A DNA stretch of 40,197 nt, from positions 1 through 40,197 of the IMG/VR virus record IMGVR_UViG_3300033571_012915. The stretch is one strand, 5' to 3'. This DNA is from a virus. Positions within the stretch are counted from its first letter, which is position 1. Each line of letters opens with the position of its first letter. Made by a program: the position numbers and the translations under genes. This document shows positions 6,496 to 12,698 of the stretch, piece by piece. Below the pieces are notes generated by a model. The model saw only the letters and a program-made list of their open reading frames with translations, ran no database searches and was not told the DNA's origin.

Positions 6496-6530
6496 ACACG
6501 AAGGGAAGACCCCAGAAGGAGGAAGCATGA
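6492..6530 (+). CDS. 12-codon coupling ORF
   Basis: A 12-codon frame (MNTKGRPQKEEA) whose ATG overlaps the previous stop (ATGA) and whose stop overlaps the next ATG (ATGA). It contains the GAAGGAGGAAG ribosome-binding site of the next gene. It is probably a translational bridge and has little chance of being a functional protein. Confidence 0.25.
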   Translation: MNTKGRPQKEEA

Positions 6531-6892
6531 AGAGCCTGAACGAGAAGCTGGCGGTTGAGGTGATGGGATGGACTTCGGACGGTGGTTACAACTACTTCTC
6601 TGAAACGAAGGTTGCCCCAGACTGGTCATTCCATGAAGAGAAAGGCGACAGGGGGTTATTTGTCTACCCAGCAATATGGTGGAACCCAACCCAAGACCTG
6701 AACCAGCTGCGGGAGTGTTATCTGGCGGCGGAGAAGGATAACCCGATTGTTTTCTGGGCTATGTACTGGTCGGAGTTGAAGAAACTATTCTCATCGTCGC
6801 TGATTGAAGAAGACGCGCATTGTGCAACCGCATGGGTCAAACATCCGGAACTCGTAGCCCAAGCCATTCTCAAGGCTAAGGGGGTGGAGTGA
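6527..6892 (+). CDS. Phage ABA-sandwich-like protein
   Basis: A 121-residue protein whose pattern (NEKLAVEVMGW, a Trp-rich middle with WNPTQDLNQLRECYLAAEK, and a C-terminal helix) resembles the small phage proteins with an alpha-beta-alpha sandwich fold found in early operons of many temperate phages. Their biochemical role is unknown. A strong AGGAGG site precedes the ATG. The assignment is by pattern only. Confidence 0.6.
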   Translation: MKSLNEKLAVEVMGWTSDGGYNYFSETKVAPDWSFHEEKGDRGLFVYPAIWWNPTQDLNQLRECYLAAEKDNPIVFWAMYWSELKKLFSSSLIEEDAHCATAWVKHPELVAQAILKAKGVE

Positions 6893-7332
6893 TGGATGCT
6901 GAAGTTAGACGGATTGTGTGGGACAAGGTTCTGAGCAACCAACGACACCCGCTGACTTGCGGAAATGACCGAGGCGATCAAGTGCACCGTGAGTATCAGG
7001 CGATTCACGGAGGCTACTTGGGAGAACTTGTCAAGACCGAGAACGGGATGGAATGCCCTGTCTGCGGATGGAAACAACCGCCTAGCGTCTTTGACCAAAT
7101 CGCCCAACTAACCGCCGAGAACGAGCGGCTGCAGCGGGTGGTGGAGCATCTAACCAGAGGCGCATCTGAGCTATCCGAGATTGTGGAAGGCTACTTGTCT
7201 GGGAATGGGCATGACCCCAAAGAAGAGGCTGGAATCAAAGAGCATTATCCAGTCGCCTACGAGCTTCTGGTTGGCAATGGATACCCGCCAATAATCGAAG
7301 CCCACCTAAAGCGGGAGGACGGGAATGGGTGA
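6889..7332 (+). CDS. Putative zinc-binding early protein with coiled coil
   Basis: A 147-residue protein. The first 60 residues hold one clear CxxC pair (MECPVCGWKQ) and an upstream His/Cys segment (RHPLTCGNDRGDQVH), together a plausible four-ligand zinc site. A short heptad region follows (QIAQLTAENERLQRVVEHL). The combination suggests a small metal-stabilised binding module with a dimerising helix. Start is GTG 6889 or ATG 6892. It overlaps both neighbours by a few bases. Confidence 0.65.
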   Translation: MMDAEVRRIVWDKVLSNQRHPLTCGNDRGDQVHREYQAIHGGYLGELVKTENGMECPVCGWKQPPSVFDQIAQLTAENERLQRVVEHLTRGASELSEIVEGYLSGNGHDPKEEAGIKEHYPVAYELLVGNGYPPIIEAHLKREDGNG

Positions 7333-7636
7333 GTTAACTCAGAACCAGATTGACGACATCCGGCACACGCTCGGGTGGAGCCACACGCCAAAGGTCAACA
7401 AGCTAGGTTGGCGCAACTACTACTGGACAAAGGAGCAACTGCCAGAGCTTGACGATCTCGTAGCCAAGGGTTTTATGGTTCGGCATCCAATCAACCCAAT
7501 CTATCAGGTGACCAAGGCGGGAGCAAAAGCAATCGGCATGAGCGACAAGCGGATTAAGAAACTTGGAGACGTGTTGCAAGACCCACGCCCAACCCCCGAA
7601 GGCATGAAGCAGGTGTGGCCGGAGGTGGAGGGTTGA
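7325..7636 (+). CDS. Early protein of unknown function, possible winged-helix (103 aa)
   Basis: A 103-residue basic protein. The arrangement of helices and a strand pair (YYWTKEQLPELDDLVAKGFM then HPINPIYQVTKAGAKAIGM) resembles a winged-helix module of the kind that ends with a V-T-x-x-G-x-x-A pattern. Its stop codon abuts the ATG of the nested frame at 7637, and its tail contains GGAGGTGGAGGG, a strong ribosome-binding site for the next gene. Confidence 0.65.
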   Translation: MGELTQNQIDDIRHTLGWSHTPKVNKLGWRNYYWTKEQLPELDDLVAKGFMVRHPINPIYQVTKAGAKAIGMSDKRIKKLGDVLQDPRPTPEGMKQVWPEVEG

Positions 7637-8577
7637 ATGGCTTGGTACAACGAGTTCGACCCCAGAGCGGCGGTGTGGCTCCAATCCCTAGCGGACGGGT
7701 TGACACAAGATCAATTACAGAGCTTCGACCCGAGGACATTCCAGATTCCGGTCAGTGCCACTTCTTTGCCGGAATTGGAGGCTGGGGCCTTGCTTTTAGA
7801 CTTGCAGGGATCTCAGACGATGCCCACGCCTGGTCAGCAAGTCTGCCATGCCAGCCGTTCAGCATTGCAGGACAAAGAAGGGGACGTGAGGACGACAGAC
7901 ACCTGTTTCCAGTCTTCTATGAGCTTGTGCGAGTCAAGCGACCTCCAATCATTTTTGGAGAACAGGTTGCGTCAGCGGATGGACTTGAATGGCTCGCCGG
8001 AGTACACACTGCAATGGAAAACGCGGGTTACCTCTTCGCATCTGCCGATCTGTCAGCTGCGAGCGTCGGGGCGCCGCACGTCAGGCAAAGACTCTACTGG
8101 GGCGCATGGTTACCCGGCAGTGACCTGCAACACCGCAACGTGGACATCGGACGGGTTTGGGGACAATTTGCACGAAGCGGCAACCAAGCTGATGGGTTAT
8201 CCAACGGTGCGAGCGACGGGCGCATCCAGCACAACTCGGGAGGATTTCACGGACTCTCTGCCGGAGATTGCGACCAAACTCTTAGGCTACTCAACCCTAT
8301 CGGCATCGGATGCTCAGGGGAGCCACGGTGGAGGGCAGGGGTCGTCGGCCAGAACGGATGCCCAGATAGTGACGCATGGGGCGACCACTTCCAAGCCTGG
8401 GCAGACGGCACCACGCGGCGCACTGAACCCGGACTTCTGCCGCTGGCTCATGGGTTTCCCGAGAGAGTGGGTCTTATACGGGGCTTTGGCAATGCAATCG
8501 TCCCGCAAGTCGCCAAGGTCTTCATTGAAGAGTTCTGGGACGCCTGTATTGACTATCAACAAAGAGGCAGACAATGA
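7615..8577 (+). CDS. Cytosine-C5 DNA methyltransferase 2 (N-terminus probably frameshifted)
   Basis: Motif I (CHFFAGIGGWGLAFRLAG), motif IV (ASLPCQPFSIAGQRRGRE, catalytic Cys79), a variant motif VI (FGEQVAS), motif VIII region (GAPHVRQRLYWGAW) and motif X (GFGNAIVPQVAKV) identify a phage-type C5 enzyme distinct from the one at 5468. Homologues I recall begin with a YNE.DP.AA.WL helix. Here that helix is coded in the next frame (7637..7696), and a one-base slip at GGG 7697..7699 would join it to VDTRSI in this frame. Without the slip, translation must use GTG 7615 or GTG 7675. The catalytic core is complete either way. No endonuclease is nearby. Confidence 0.85.
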   Translation: MAGGGGLNGLVQRVRPQSGGVAPIPSGRVDTRSITELRPEDIPDSGQCHFFAGIGGWGLAFRLAGISDDAHAWSASLPCQPFSIAGQRRGREDDRHLFPVFYELVRVKRPPIIFGEQVASADGLEWLAGVHTAMENAGYLFASADLSAASVGAPHVRQRLYWGAWLPGSDLQHRNVDIGRVWGQFARSGNQADGLSNGASDGRIQHNSGGFHGLSAGDCDQTLRLLNPIGIGCSGEPRWRAGVVGQNGCPDSDAWGDHFQAWADGTTRRTEPGLLPLAHGFPERVGLIRGFGNAIVPQVAKVFIEEFWDACIDYQQRGRQ

Positions 8578-8587
8578 CCCCGATTGA
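7637..8587 (+). CDS. Nested +1-frame ORF over methyltransferase 2
   Basis: A 316-codon frame overlapping almost the whole methyltransferase in the +1 register. It has the best translation signal here: ATG directly after the previous stop, with GGAGG. Residues 1..20 (MAWYNEFDPRAAVWLQSLAD) look like the displaced methyltransferase N-terminus. The later part holds NGSPEYTLQWK, SHLPICQLRASGRRTSGKD, repeated motifs KLMGYPT and KLLGYST, and LNPDFCRWLMGFPREWV near the end. I recall similar proteins as hypothetical partners overlapping phage C5 methyltransferases. The function is unknown. The product could be a separate protein or a frameshift fusion. Confidence 0.5.
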   Translation: MAWYNEFDPRAAVWLQSLADGLTQDQLQSFDPRTFQIPVSATSLPELEAGALLLDLQGSQTMPTPGQQVCHASRSALQDKEGDVRTTDTCFQSSMSLCESSDLQSFLENRLRQRMDLNGSPEYTLQWKTRVTSSHLPICQLRASGRRTSGKDSTGAHGYPAVTCNTATWTSDGFGDNLHEAATKLMGYPTVRATGASSTTREDFTDSLPEIATKLLGYSTLSASDAQGSHGGGQGSSARTDAQIVTHGATTSKPGQTAPRGALNPDFCRWLMGFPREWVLYGALAMQSSRKSPRSSLKSSGTPVLTINKEADNDPD

Positions 8588-8930
8588 GCCGCCTGTCTAT
8601 CTCACCCCTCGTCAGTACGCCAAGCTGACCGGGGTGAGCTACCCCCAAGTTCTGGCAGCGATCAAGCAGTCGGACAAGCTGGCAAATTTACGAGTTGGAT
8701 GGAAATACCCGCAAGATGAGATCACCGAAGCACTACGATGTAGACCTAATGGAAATACACGTCGTCCCGTGGAAGGGGAAGTACAAGGCGTACCGCAACA
8801 TCCAGGGCAAGCGGATCGAGGCATCAGCCAAGACCGAGAAGGAAGCTATCGCCAAATGCAGAGCCAAGTTGTCCTCATTCCTCGCGCCAATGTCGGAAGC
8901 CTCGGAGGGCTACTGCGTAACAGTCATTGA
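8574..8930 (+). CDS. Excisionase-like HTH protein
   Basis: Residues 8..55 (YLTPRQYAKLTGVSYPQVLA, then a basic segment and VGWKYPQDEITEAL) form a MerR/excisionase-type winged HTH, as in the small directionality factors next to integrases. The gene overlaps the methyltransferase stop as ATGA. Beyond residue 57 the sequence becomes Arg/Gly/Gln rich and overlaps the integrase by up to 236 nt, so the C-terminus may be non-conserved. It is expected to bend DNA at the att site and favour excision. Confidence 0.72.
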   Translation: MTPIEPPVYLTPRQYAKLTGVSYPQVLAAIKQSDKLANLRVGWKYPQDEITEALRCRPNGNTRRPVEGEVQGVPQHPGQADRGISQDREGSYRQMQSQVVLIPRANVGSLGGLLRNSH

Positions 8931-9810
8931 TATTGCCGAGACGCTCTGGATTCCAACCCTTATTTCAAAGAAGTCCCGAACCCAGCACGGATACCAAACC
9001 GACTTCACCCGCTATGTTACGCCCACCATCGGGCAGATGCGCTACGCCGATGTTCGCCCTGTCGATGTGCAGAACTGGTACAACGGTCTACTCAAGAGAG
9101 TCTCGCCGGCCACGGCAAATAAGGCACTTGTCGTCCTTCGTGGCGTCTTCCGTGTTGCTCGTCGAAACCGGCTCATCGAATACAACCCATGCGAGGAGAT
9201 TGAAACGGTCGACGGCAAGAACAAGCGCGACTATTACATGAGCGGAGACCAGATCGGACTCATGCTCAACCGACTTGAAATGGGTGGTTACCCCGAGCTG
9301 GCTTTGGTTGCCTTTTTGGGCATGCAGTTTGGAATGCGACGCGGCGAAATCTGGGAACTGAAGCTCTCGGACATTGACACTGAAACCTGGGTCATGGGGA
9401 TCACAAGAGCAAGAGGGCGCGACAACGTGATTGGAGATCCGAAAGGGGGGAAGCGGTGGGTCATGTTCCCCTCTTCTCGCTACGACTATGTGTACAGGCT
9501 GATGGAGAAGACCGGAGCACTCGACAACAGCGAAGGCTACATCTGCACCAACGATGGTCTTGCTTGGTCCGCAACTTCACTGCAACGGCGAATCGACTGC
9601 GCCAAGAAGGACGGAGCCTGGACACAAGACCTTGTTCTCCACCACTCCCGGCACGTCTTCAACAACCTCGCTCTCAACAGCTCGAGGGCGTCATCAATGA
9701 AGGCGCTTGGTCACAAATCTGAGCAAGTGAACAATCAGTACACGTCCGTGAACGCCGCTTTGACGGCCTCAGCAATCGACGAGGTTGCGGAAAGGATCGG
9801 ACTGCTATGA
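8716..9810 (+). CDS. int: Tyrosine-family site-specific integrase
   Basis: A 364-residue recombinase with an N-terminal arm-binding AP2-like domain (VVPWKGKYKAYRNIQGKR), a helical core-binding domain (residues 70..160) and the catalytic domain. Catalytic residues seen: Arg in FGMRRGEIWELKLSD (about 208), a Lys strand (GGKRWVMF), His-x-x-Arg in LHHSRHVF (309/312), His in KALGHKSEQ (333) and nucleophile Tyr in NNQYTSV (342). It would integrate and, with the excisionase, excise the phage. Start is uncertain: TTG 8695, ATG 8716 or ATG 8749, all inside the excisionase gene. The repeat-rich region downstream is the natural attP candidate. Confidence 0.93.
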   Translation: MRSPKHYDVDLMEIHVVPWKGKYKAYRNIQGKRIEASAKTEKEAIAKCRAKLSSFLAPMSEASEGYCVTVIDIAETLWIPTLISKKSRTQHGYQTDFTRYVTPTIGQMRYADVRPVDVQNWYNGLLKRVSPATANKALVVLRGVFRVARRNRLIEYNPCEEIETVDGKNKRDYYMSGDQIGLMLNRLEMGGYPELALVAFLGMQFGMRRGEIWELKLSDIDTETWVMGITRARGRDNVIGDPKGGKRWVMFPSSRYDYVYRLMEKTGALDNSEGYICTNDGLAWSATSLQRRIDCAKKDGAWTQDLVLHHSRHVFNNLALNSSRASSMKALGHKSEQVNNQYTSVNAALTASAIDEVAERIGLL

Positions 9811-9828
9811 GTAGACAGAAAGGGACTT

Positions 9829-9995
9829 GTCCCACACTTTTGCGAAACAAGTCCCACACTCTCAGGTTGAATGGAGCCCCAGACAGGATTTGGCACCTTG
9901 AACCTAGCTCCAACATGTTGAACCTGAAAACCGTTCAGCATCGTTTTGGGACTTGTAGAAGCGTTTCTACCGTCCCACACTTTGTCCTACACTGT
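9829..9995 (+). repeat. Four 12-bp direct repeats (GTCCCACACTTT)
   Basis: Copies at 9829..9840, 9851..9862 (ends CT), 9972..9983 and 9984..9995 (GTCCTACACTGT). The last two are in direct tandem. Likely protein-binding sites, perhaps integrase arm-type sites. Confidence 0.75.
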
Positions 9996-10001
9996 TAACT
10001 T

Positions 10002-10050
10002 GGTCTCAGCTTGGTATCAGTTTGGTCTCAATCCGTCTCAGTCGGTCTCA
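10002..10050 (+). repeat. Five phased GGTCTCA repeats
   Basis: GGTCTCA at 10002, GGTATCA at 10013, GGTCTCA at 10024, CGTCTCA at 10034 and GGTCTCA at 10044. Spacing is 11, 11, 10 and 10 bp, so all five lie on one face of the helix. They are candidate sites for a cooperatively bound protein such as the excisionase or integrase. Confidence 0.8.
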
Positions 10051-10118
10051 AAAAATGTCGCAAAAGTTCGCTGAGCGAATTTCAGGCACAAAAAAAGAGG
10101 CGGGACCAGCAGACCTAG

Positions 10119-10157
10119 TAAAATAGAGAAGCCCCAGCGATGTTGAAGCATCCTGGG
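10119..10157 (+). promoter_or_regulatory. Possible promoter box and 5' hairpin of the HNH gene
   Basis: TAAAAT (10119..10124) could be a -10, though no good -35 is seen. It is followed by a hairpin: CCCAG/GATG (10133..10142, one bulged C) pairs with CATC/CTGGG (10149..10157) around TTGAAG. The stem lies in the expected 5' leader of the HNH gene and might control its translation or stability. Confidence 0.4.
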
Positions 10158-10183
10158 AGTGCCACCAAACAGAGAGCGTTTGA

Positions 10184-10723
10184 ATGAAAAGAAAATATAC
10201 CACTCGTCCCGCAATAGAGAGATTTAACAGGTCGTTTGTTGTCGAACCCAATAGTAACTGTCACCTATGGATTAAGCACACCAGCGATCGAGGCTATGGA
10301 ATATTCAAAGCTCAGGGCGTCACACATCGCGCCCATCGTTGGATTTGGTCTCATATTAACGGAGATATACCCAGCGGCATATACGTTTGTCACAAATGTG
10401 ACAACCCGCGCTGCGTGAATCCTGATCACTTATTCCTCGGAACACCTCTTGACAATGTGGTAGACATGGATCAAAAGGGACGAAGGAAACTAAGTGATGA
10501 AGATCGAAAATTGAAGAATCAACTTGTATCTCTGAAAATCCCGATTCCAAAACACAAAACGCCCAAAATCCCAAAAGGCTTCAAGTTAACAGCAACTTTA
10601 GCTAGAGAAATCCGGCAACGGATTCACCGCGGTGAACACTACGCCGTAGTTGCTAAGGATTACGGGATACATCCTGGGCACGCCCACGGAATAGCCTCTG
10701 GCCGACATTGGAAGTCCGCATAA
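10184..10723 (+). CDS. Free-standing HNH endonuclease
   Basis: A 179-residue protein with the HNH/zinc-finger pattern [20 protein letters not shown] followed by [18 protein letters not shown], that is the H...C.K CxN..CxNP.HL core of homing-type HNH nucleases. A second helix-turn-helix-like segment ([20 protein letters not shown], then [20 protein letters not shown]) near the C-terminus should read the DNA target. It is more AT-rich than its neighbours, has its own leader, and sits at the end of the rightward unit in a non-essential spot, all typical of a mobile homing endonuclease. It probably cuts related phage DNA that lacks the gene. Confidence 0.9.
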   Translation: MKRKYTTRPAIERFNRSFVVEPNSNCHLWIKHTSDRGYGIFKAQGVTHRAHRWIWSHINGDIPSGIYVCHKCDNPRCVNPDHLFLGTPLDNVVDMDQKGRRKLSDEDRKLKNQLVSLKIPIPKHKTPKIPKGFKLTATLAREIRQRIHRGEHYAVVAKDYGIHPGHAHGIASGRHWKSA

Positions 10724-10724
10724 C

Positions 10725-10753
10725 AAAAAAAGAGCCCTCCGGTGAAGGAGGGC
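10725..10753 (-). terminator. Intrinsic terminator of the leftward late operon
   Basis: On the minus strand GCCCTCC (10753..10747) pairs with GGAGGGC (10740..10734) around a 6-nt loop, followed by TC and seven T (10731..10725). It lies 20 nt after the last tail gene, so it ends the leftward transcript. The plus strand has no T tract after the stem, so it is one-directional. Confidence 0.9.
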
Positions 10754-10773
10754 ATTGGGGATTGGGCGAGTGG

Positions 10774-12288
10774 TTAGGGGTTCAGGCAGCCAAAGGCTCG
10801 GAATCCAGTCGTCTGAGTTTTGGATGGCAACAGTGCTGAGATGGTTGCTCCACCGTTGACACAGTTTTTGTGCGCCGGGTGCGTTCCATCGTTGGTCGCC
10901 GATGCTGTCGTTCCAGTAGGAGCAAGCCATCCGCCTACTCCGTCCGAGACCTTGTTCCAAACAGATTCGCCGCGAGTGTTCTTGGTTTGCCAGAGGCGAG
11001 TGCAGTCAATCCACCATGCGCCGAGTTCGGCACAGACACGATTGAGCATTGCTCGTTCTGCATCAAGGATAGCGTCGGCCCCACCTGCAATCAATGTGTT
11101 GTAGGTTGGCGTCTGTGCGTCCCTGAACGCCGATTCTGAAAGGGTCAAGTCCCAAGCAGTACCGCCACCAGTCCAAGTGGTTTGTAGCGGATCCAGTCGG
11201 AGCCAAGTTCGACGACCGTAAAGCCGATCTTCTGCGATGACTTGACGGACACATTGCTCAAGAGCGCTGATGTAGTCCACTAAGACGAAGCCAGAAGAAG
11301 CTGCCGCTCGTTCGTTGATGCCCAGCCCGTAAGAACGGTTGGACGCCTGGATTGACTTGCGAATCCCTGCGCGAAGCTGGAACCGCTGCGGGTCGTAGTA
11401 GTTCGTTCCACCGCCGCCGAGGTTGTTCAGCACCGTCTGGCGATATTGATGGAAGATTGTCGCTCCAGACTCTGCCATTCCAAACCAAGGAATAGCGTTG
11501 GCTGAGTCGCCAGGACGTGTGAGCGCCCACTGCATGGTCGAGCACGCGCCGTCGTAGTCGCGAGAGAGCCTAGTGGCGTCTTGTACTGCAGTAACCCACC
11601 AGCCGGTTCCGCCATAGTCCAGCGAGTTACCTTCGATGATCCAAGCGTTGGTCTCCGATGTGGTTTCAAGGAAGACAAAGCCAGGGTACGAACCGTTGGC
11701 CCCAGCGACGATCGAGGTCCCCGTAAGGAACGTAGTCATGTCGCCAACAACTGCCACAACGTCCGAGGAACAGTTAGCAAATTGGTTCCCAAGACGGCAC
11801 GGATTACATTCCCCGTTCTTGGTTGAGCCAGACGCCCGGATCAGTCCAGTGAGAATCTTGATCGTGTCGCCCGAAGAGCCAGAATATGCCTTACGAGTGT
11901 AGAACTGAAGCCCCGAATCAAGAGGCTGGTCGGTTCCGCCGCGCAGGTTGGTAAAAGCCCCTTGGTTCGACGCGCCGACGACGAGGTAAGACGTGACGTT
12001 GGGGATTTCAAGAGGGGATGCGTAGTCTACGTTGTTTGGGTTGACTTCACCAGCGTTGACCTTCAGCCCCGTGATGCTGTGGGCAAGTACAACCGCAGAG
12101 TACGCCGCTGTAGCTGTTGCTTGAAGGCTATGCTTTGCGCCGTAGTTGGACGCCGCCGTGTGGTTAAGGACCGAACCTTCCACAAGGGTTTGGTTGAATG
12201 CAGGGATCAGCCGCTTTGTTCCGGATGTGATCGACGGGACTGAGACTGATACGGTTTGCCCTACTCCGTTTGTTGGAATTGCTGGCAT
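10774..12288 (-). CDS. Tail-tip SGNH/GDSL-type hydrolase, putative receptor-binding protein
   Basis: A 504-residue protein at the end of the tail gene run. The C-terminal 290 residues carry SGNH landmarks: block I WIIEGNSLDYGGTGWW (Ser222), an Asn in a block-III-like YGLGINE (Asn325), and block V NDGTHPAHKNC (Asp467/His470). Enzymes of this fold remove acyl groups from sugars or lipids, so the protein probably deacetylates a surface polysaccharide during adsorption. The N-terminal 200 residues have a Cys-rich patch (ECNPCRLGNQFANC) and are likely the attachment domain. The active-site order is right, but the spacing is long, so alternatives remain. Confidence 0.72.
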   Translation of the reverse strand: MPAIPTNGVGQTVSVSVPSITSGTKRLIPAFNQTLVEGSVLNHTAASNYGAKHSLQATATAAYSAVVLAHSITGLKVNAGEVNPNNVDYASPLEIPNVTSYLVVGASNQGAFTNLRGGTDQPLDSGLQFYTRKAYSGSSGDTIKILTGLIRASGSTKNGECNPCRLGNQFANCSSDVVAVVGDMTTFLTGTSIVAGANGSYPGFVFLETTSETNAWIIEGNSLDYGGTGWWVTAVQDATRLSRDYDGACSTMQWALTRPGDSANAIPWFGMAESGATIFHQYRQTVLNNLGGGGTNYYDPQRFQLRAGIRKSIQASNRSYGLGINERAAASSGFVLVDYISALEQCVRQVIAEDRLYGRRTWLRLDPLQTTWTGGGTAWDLTLSESAFRDAQTPTYNTLIAGGADAILDAERAMLNRVCAELGAWWIDCTRLWQTKNTRGESVWNKVSDGVGGWLAPTGTTASATNDGTHPAHKNCVNGGATISALLPSKTQTTGFRAFGCLNP

Positions 12289-12677
12289 CAGATCACCGCT
12301 ACCGCGCCGAATCGCAAGGAGTCAGCTGCGCCCAAGTTTGGATAGTTGGCGTAGTTGGCTTTAAAGTCCGCCGCAATCGCAGTGTCGTCGGTTGCATCGT
12401 ACAGAGACCATTTGACAGCACTCGAAAGGTTGCCAATGAATCCAACCGCATCGGCTGGAATAGTTGCCCCGATCGTAACGGGATCGTTGCTTCCGTTTCC
12501 GACTGGGATGGTTCGGGAAATTGCGATACCCGTCTGCCGTCCGGACCTTGTCACAAAGAATCCGGTCAGAGTCGCTGCGCCTCCGTTCCCAAGAAGCTTG
12601 TAGTGATTGATGTCCGGGCAGTCTGCTGAGATGTGTCCGATAACTGGTTGTGGGTCCGAAATGGTTTGTCCTGGCAT
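12288..12677 (-). CDS. Small tail-tip protein (129 aa), unknown
   Basis: A 129-residue beta-rich protein (Gly/Thr/Ala-rich strands such as ATLTGFFVTRSGRQTGIAIS) between fibre genes and overlapping the hydrolase start by a base. Probably a minor tail or fibre accessory protein. No specific family is recognised. Confidence 0.65.
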   Translation of the reverse strand: MPGQTISDPQPVIGHISADCPDINHYKLLGNGGAATLTGFFVTRSGRQTGIAISRTIPVGNGSNDPVTIGATIPADAVGFIGNLSSAVKWSLYDATDDTAIAADFKANYANYPNLGAADSLRFGAVAVI

Positions 12678-12698
12678 GATGGTTCTTTCCTAGTTGGG

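Larger units (their letters stand above)
9811..10183. other. Non-coding repeat-rich region after integrase, putative attP
   Basis: 373 bp without a credible gene, dense in repeats. GTCCCACACTTT-like 12-mers occur at 9829..9840, 9851..9862, 9972..9983 and 9984..9995. GGGACTTGT (9822..9830, 9948..9956) has an inverted copy ACAAGTCCC at 9847..9855. TTGAACCT occurs at 9898 and 9918. GTAGAA-GCGT-TTCTAC (9955..9970) is an inverted pair with the geometry of two core-type sites around a crossover. Five phased GGTCTCA repeats follow. Together these fit arm and core sites of an integrase attachment site; the exact core cannot be fixed without an attL/attR sequence. Confidence 0.65.

Noticed and set aside
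9822-9855. Terminator after integrase
   Set aside because: The GGGACTTGT/ACAAGTCCC stem has a 16-nt loop and no T tract, so it is better explained as paired binding sites.
9807-9998. 63-codon plus-strand frame after integrase
   Set aside because: Made of the repeated 12-mers of the putative attP region. Start overlap ATGA is tempting, but the composition is repeat-driven.
10002-10050. CRISPR array
   Set aside because: Repeats are only 7 bp at helical spacing; there are no long repeats, spacers or cas genes.
10081-10183. tRNA gene in the attP-side leader
   Set aside because: The region folds into one hairpin, but no cloverleaf, T-arm TTC or acceptor pairing can be drawn.
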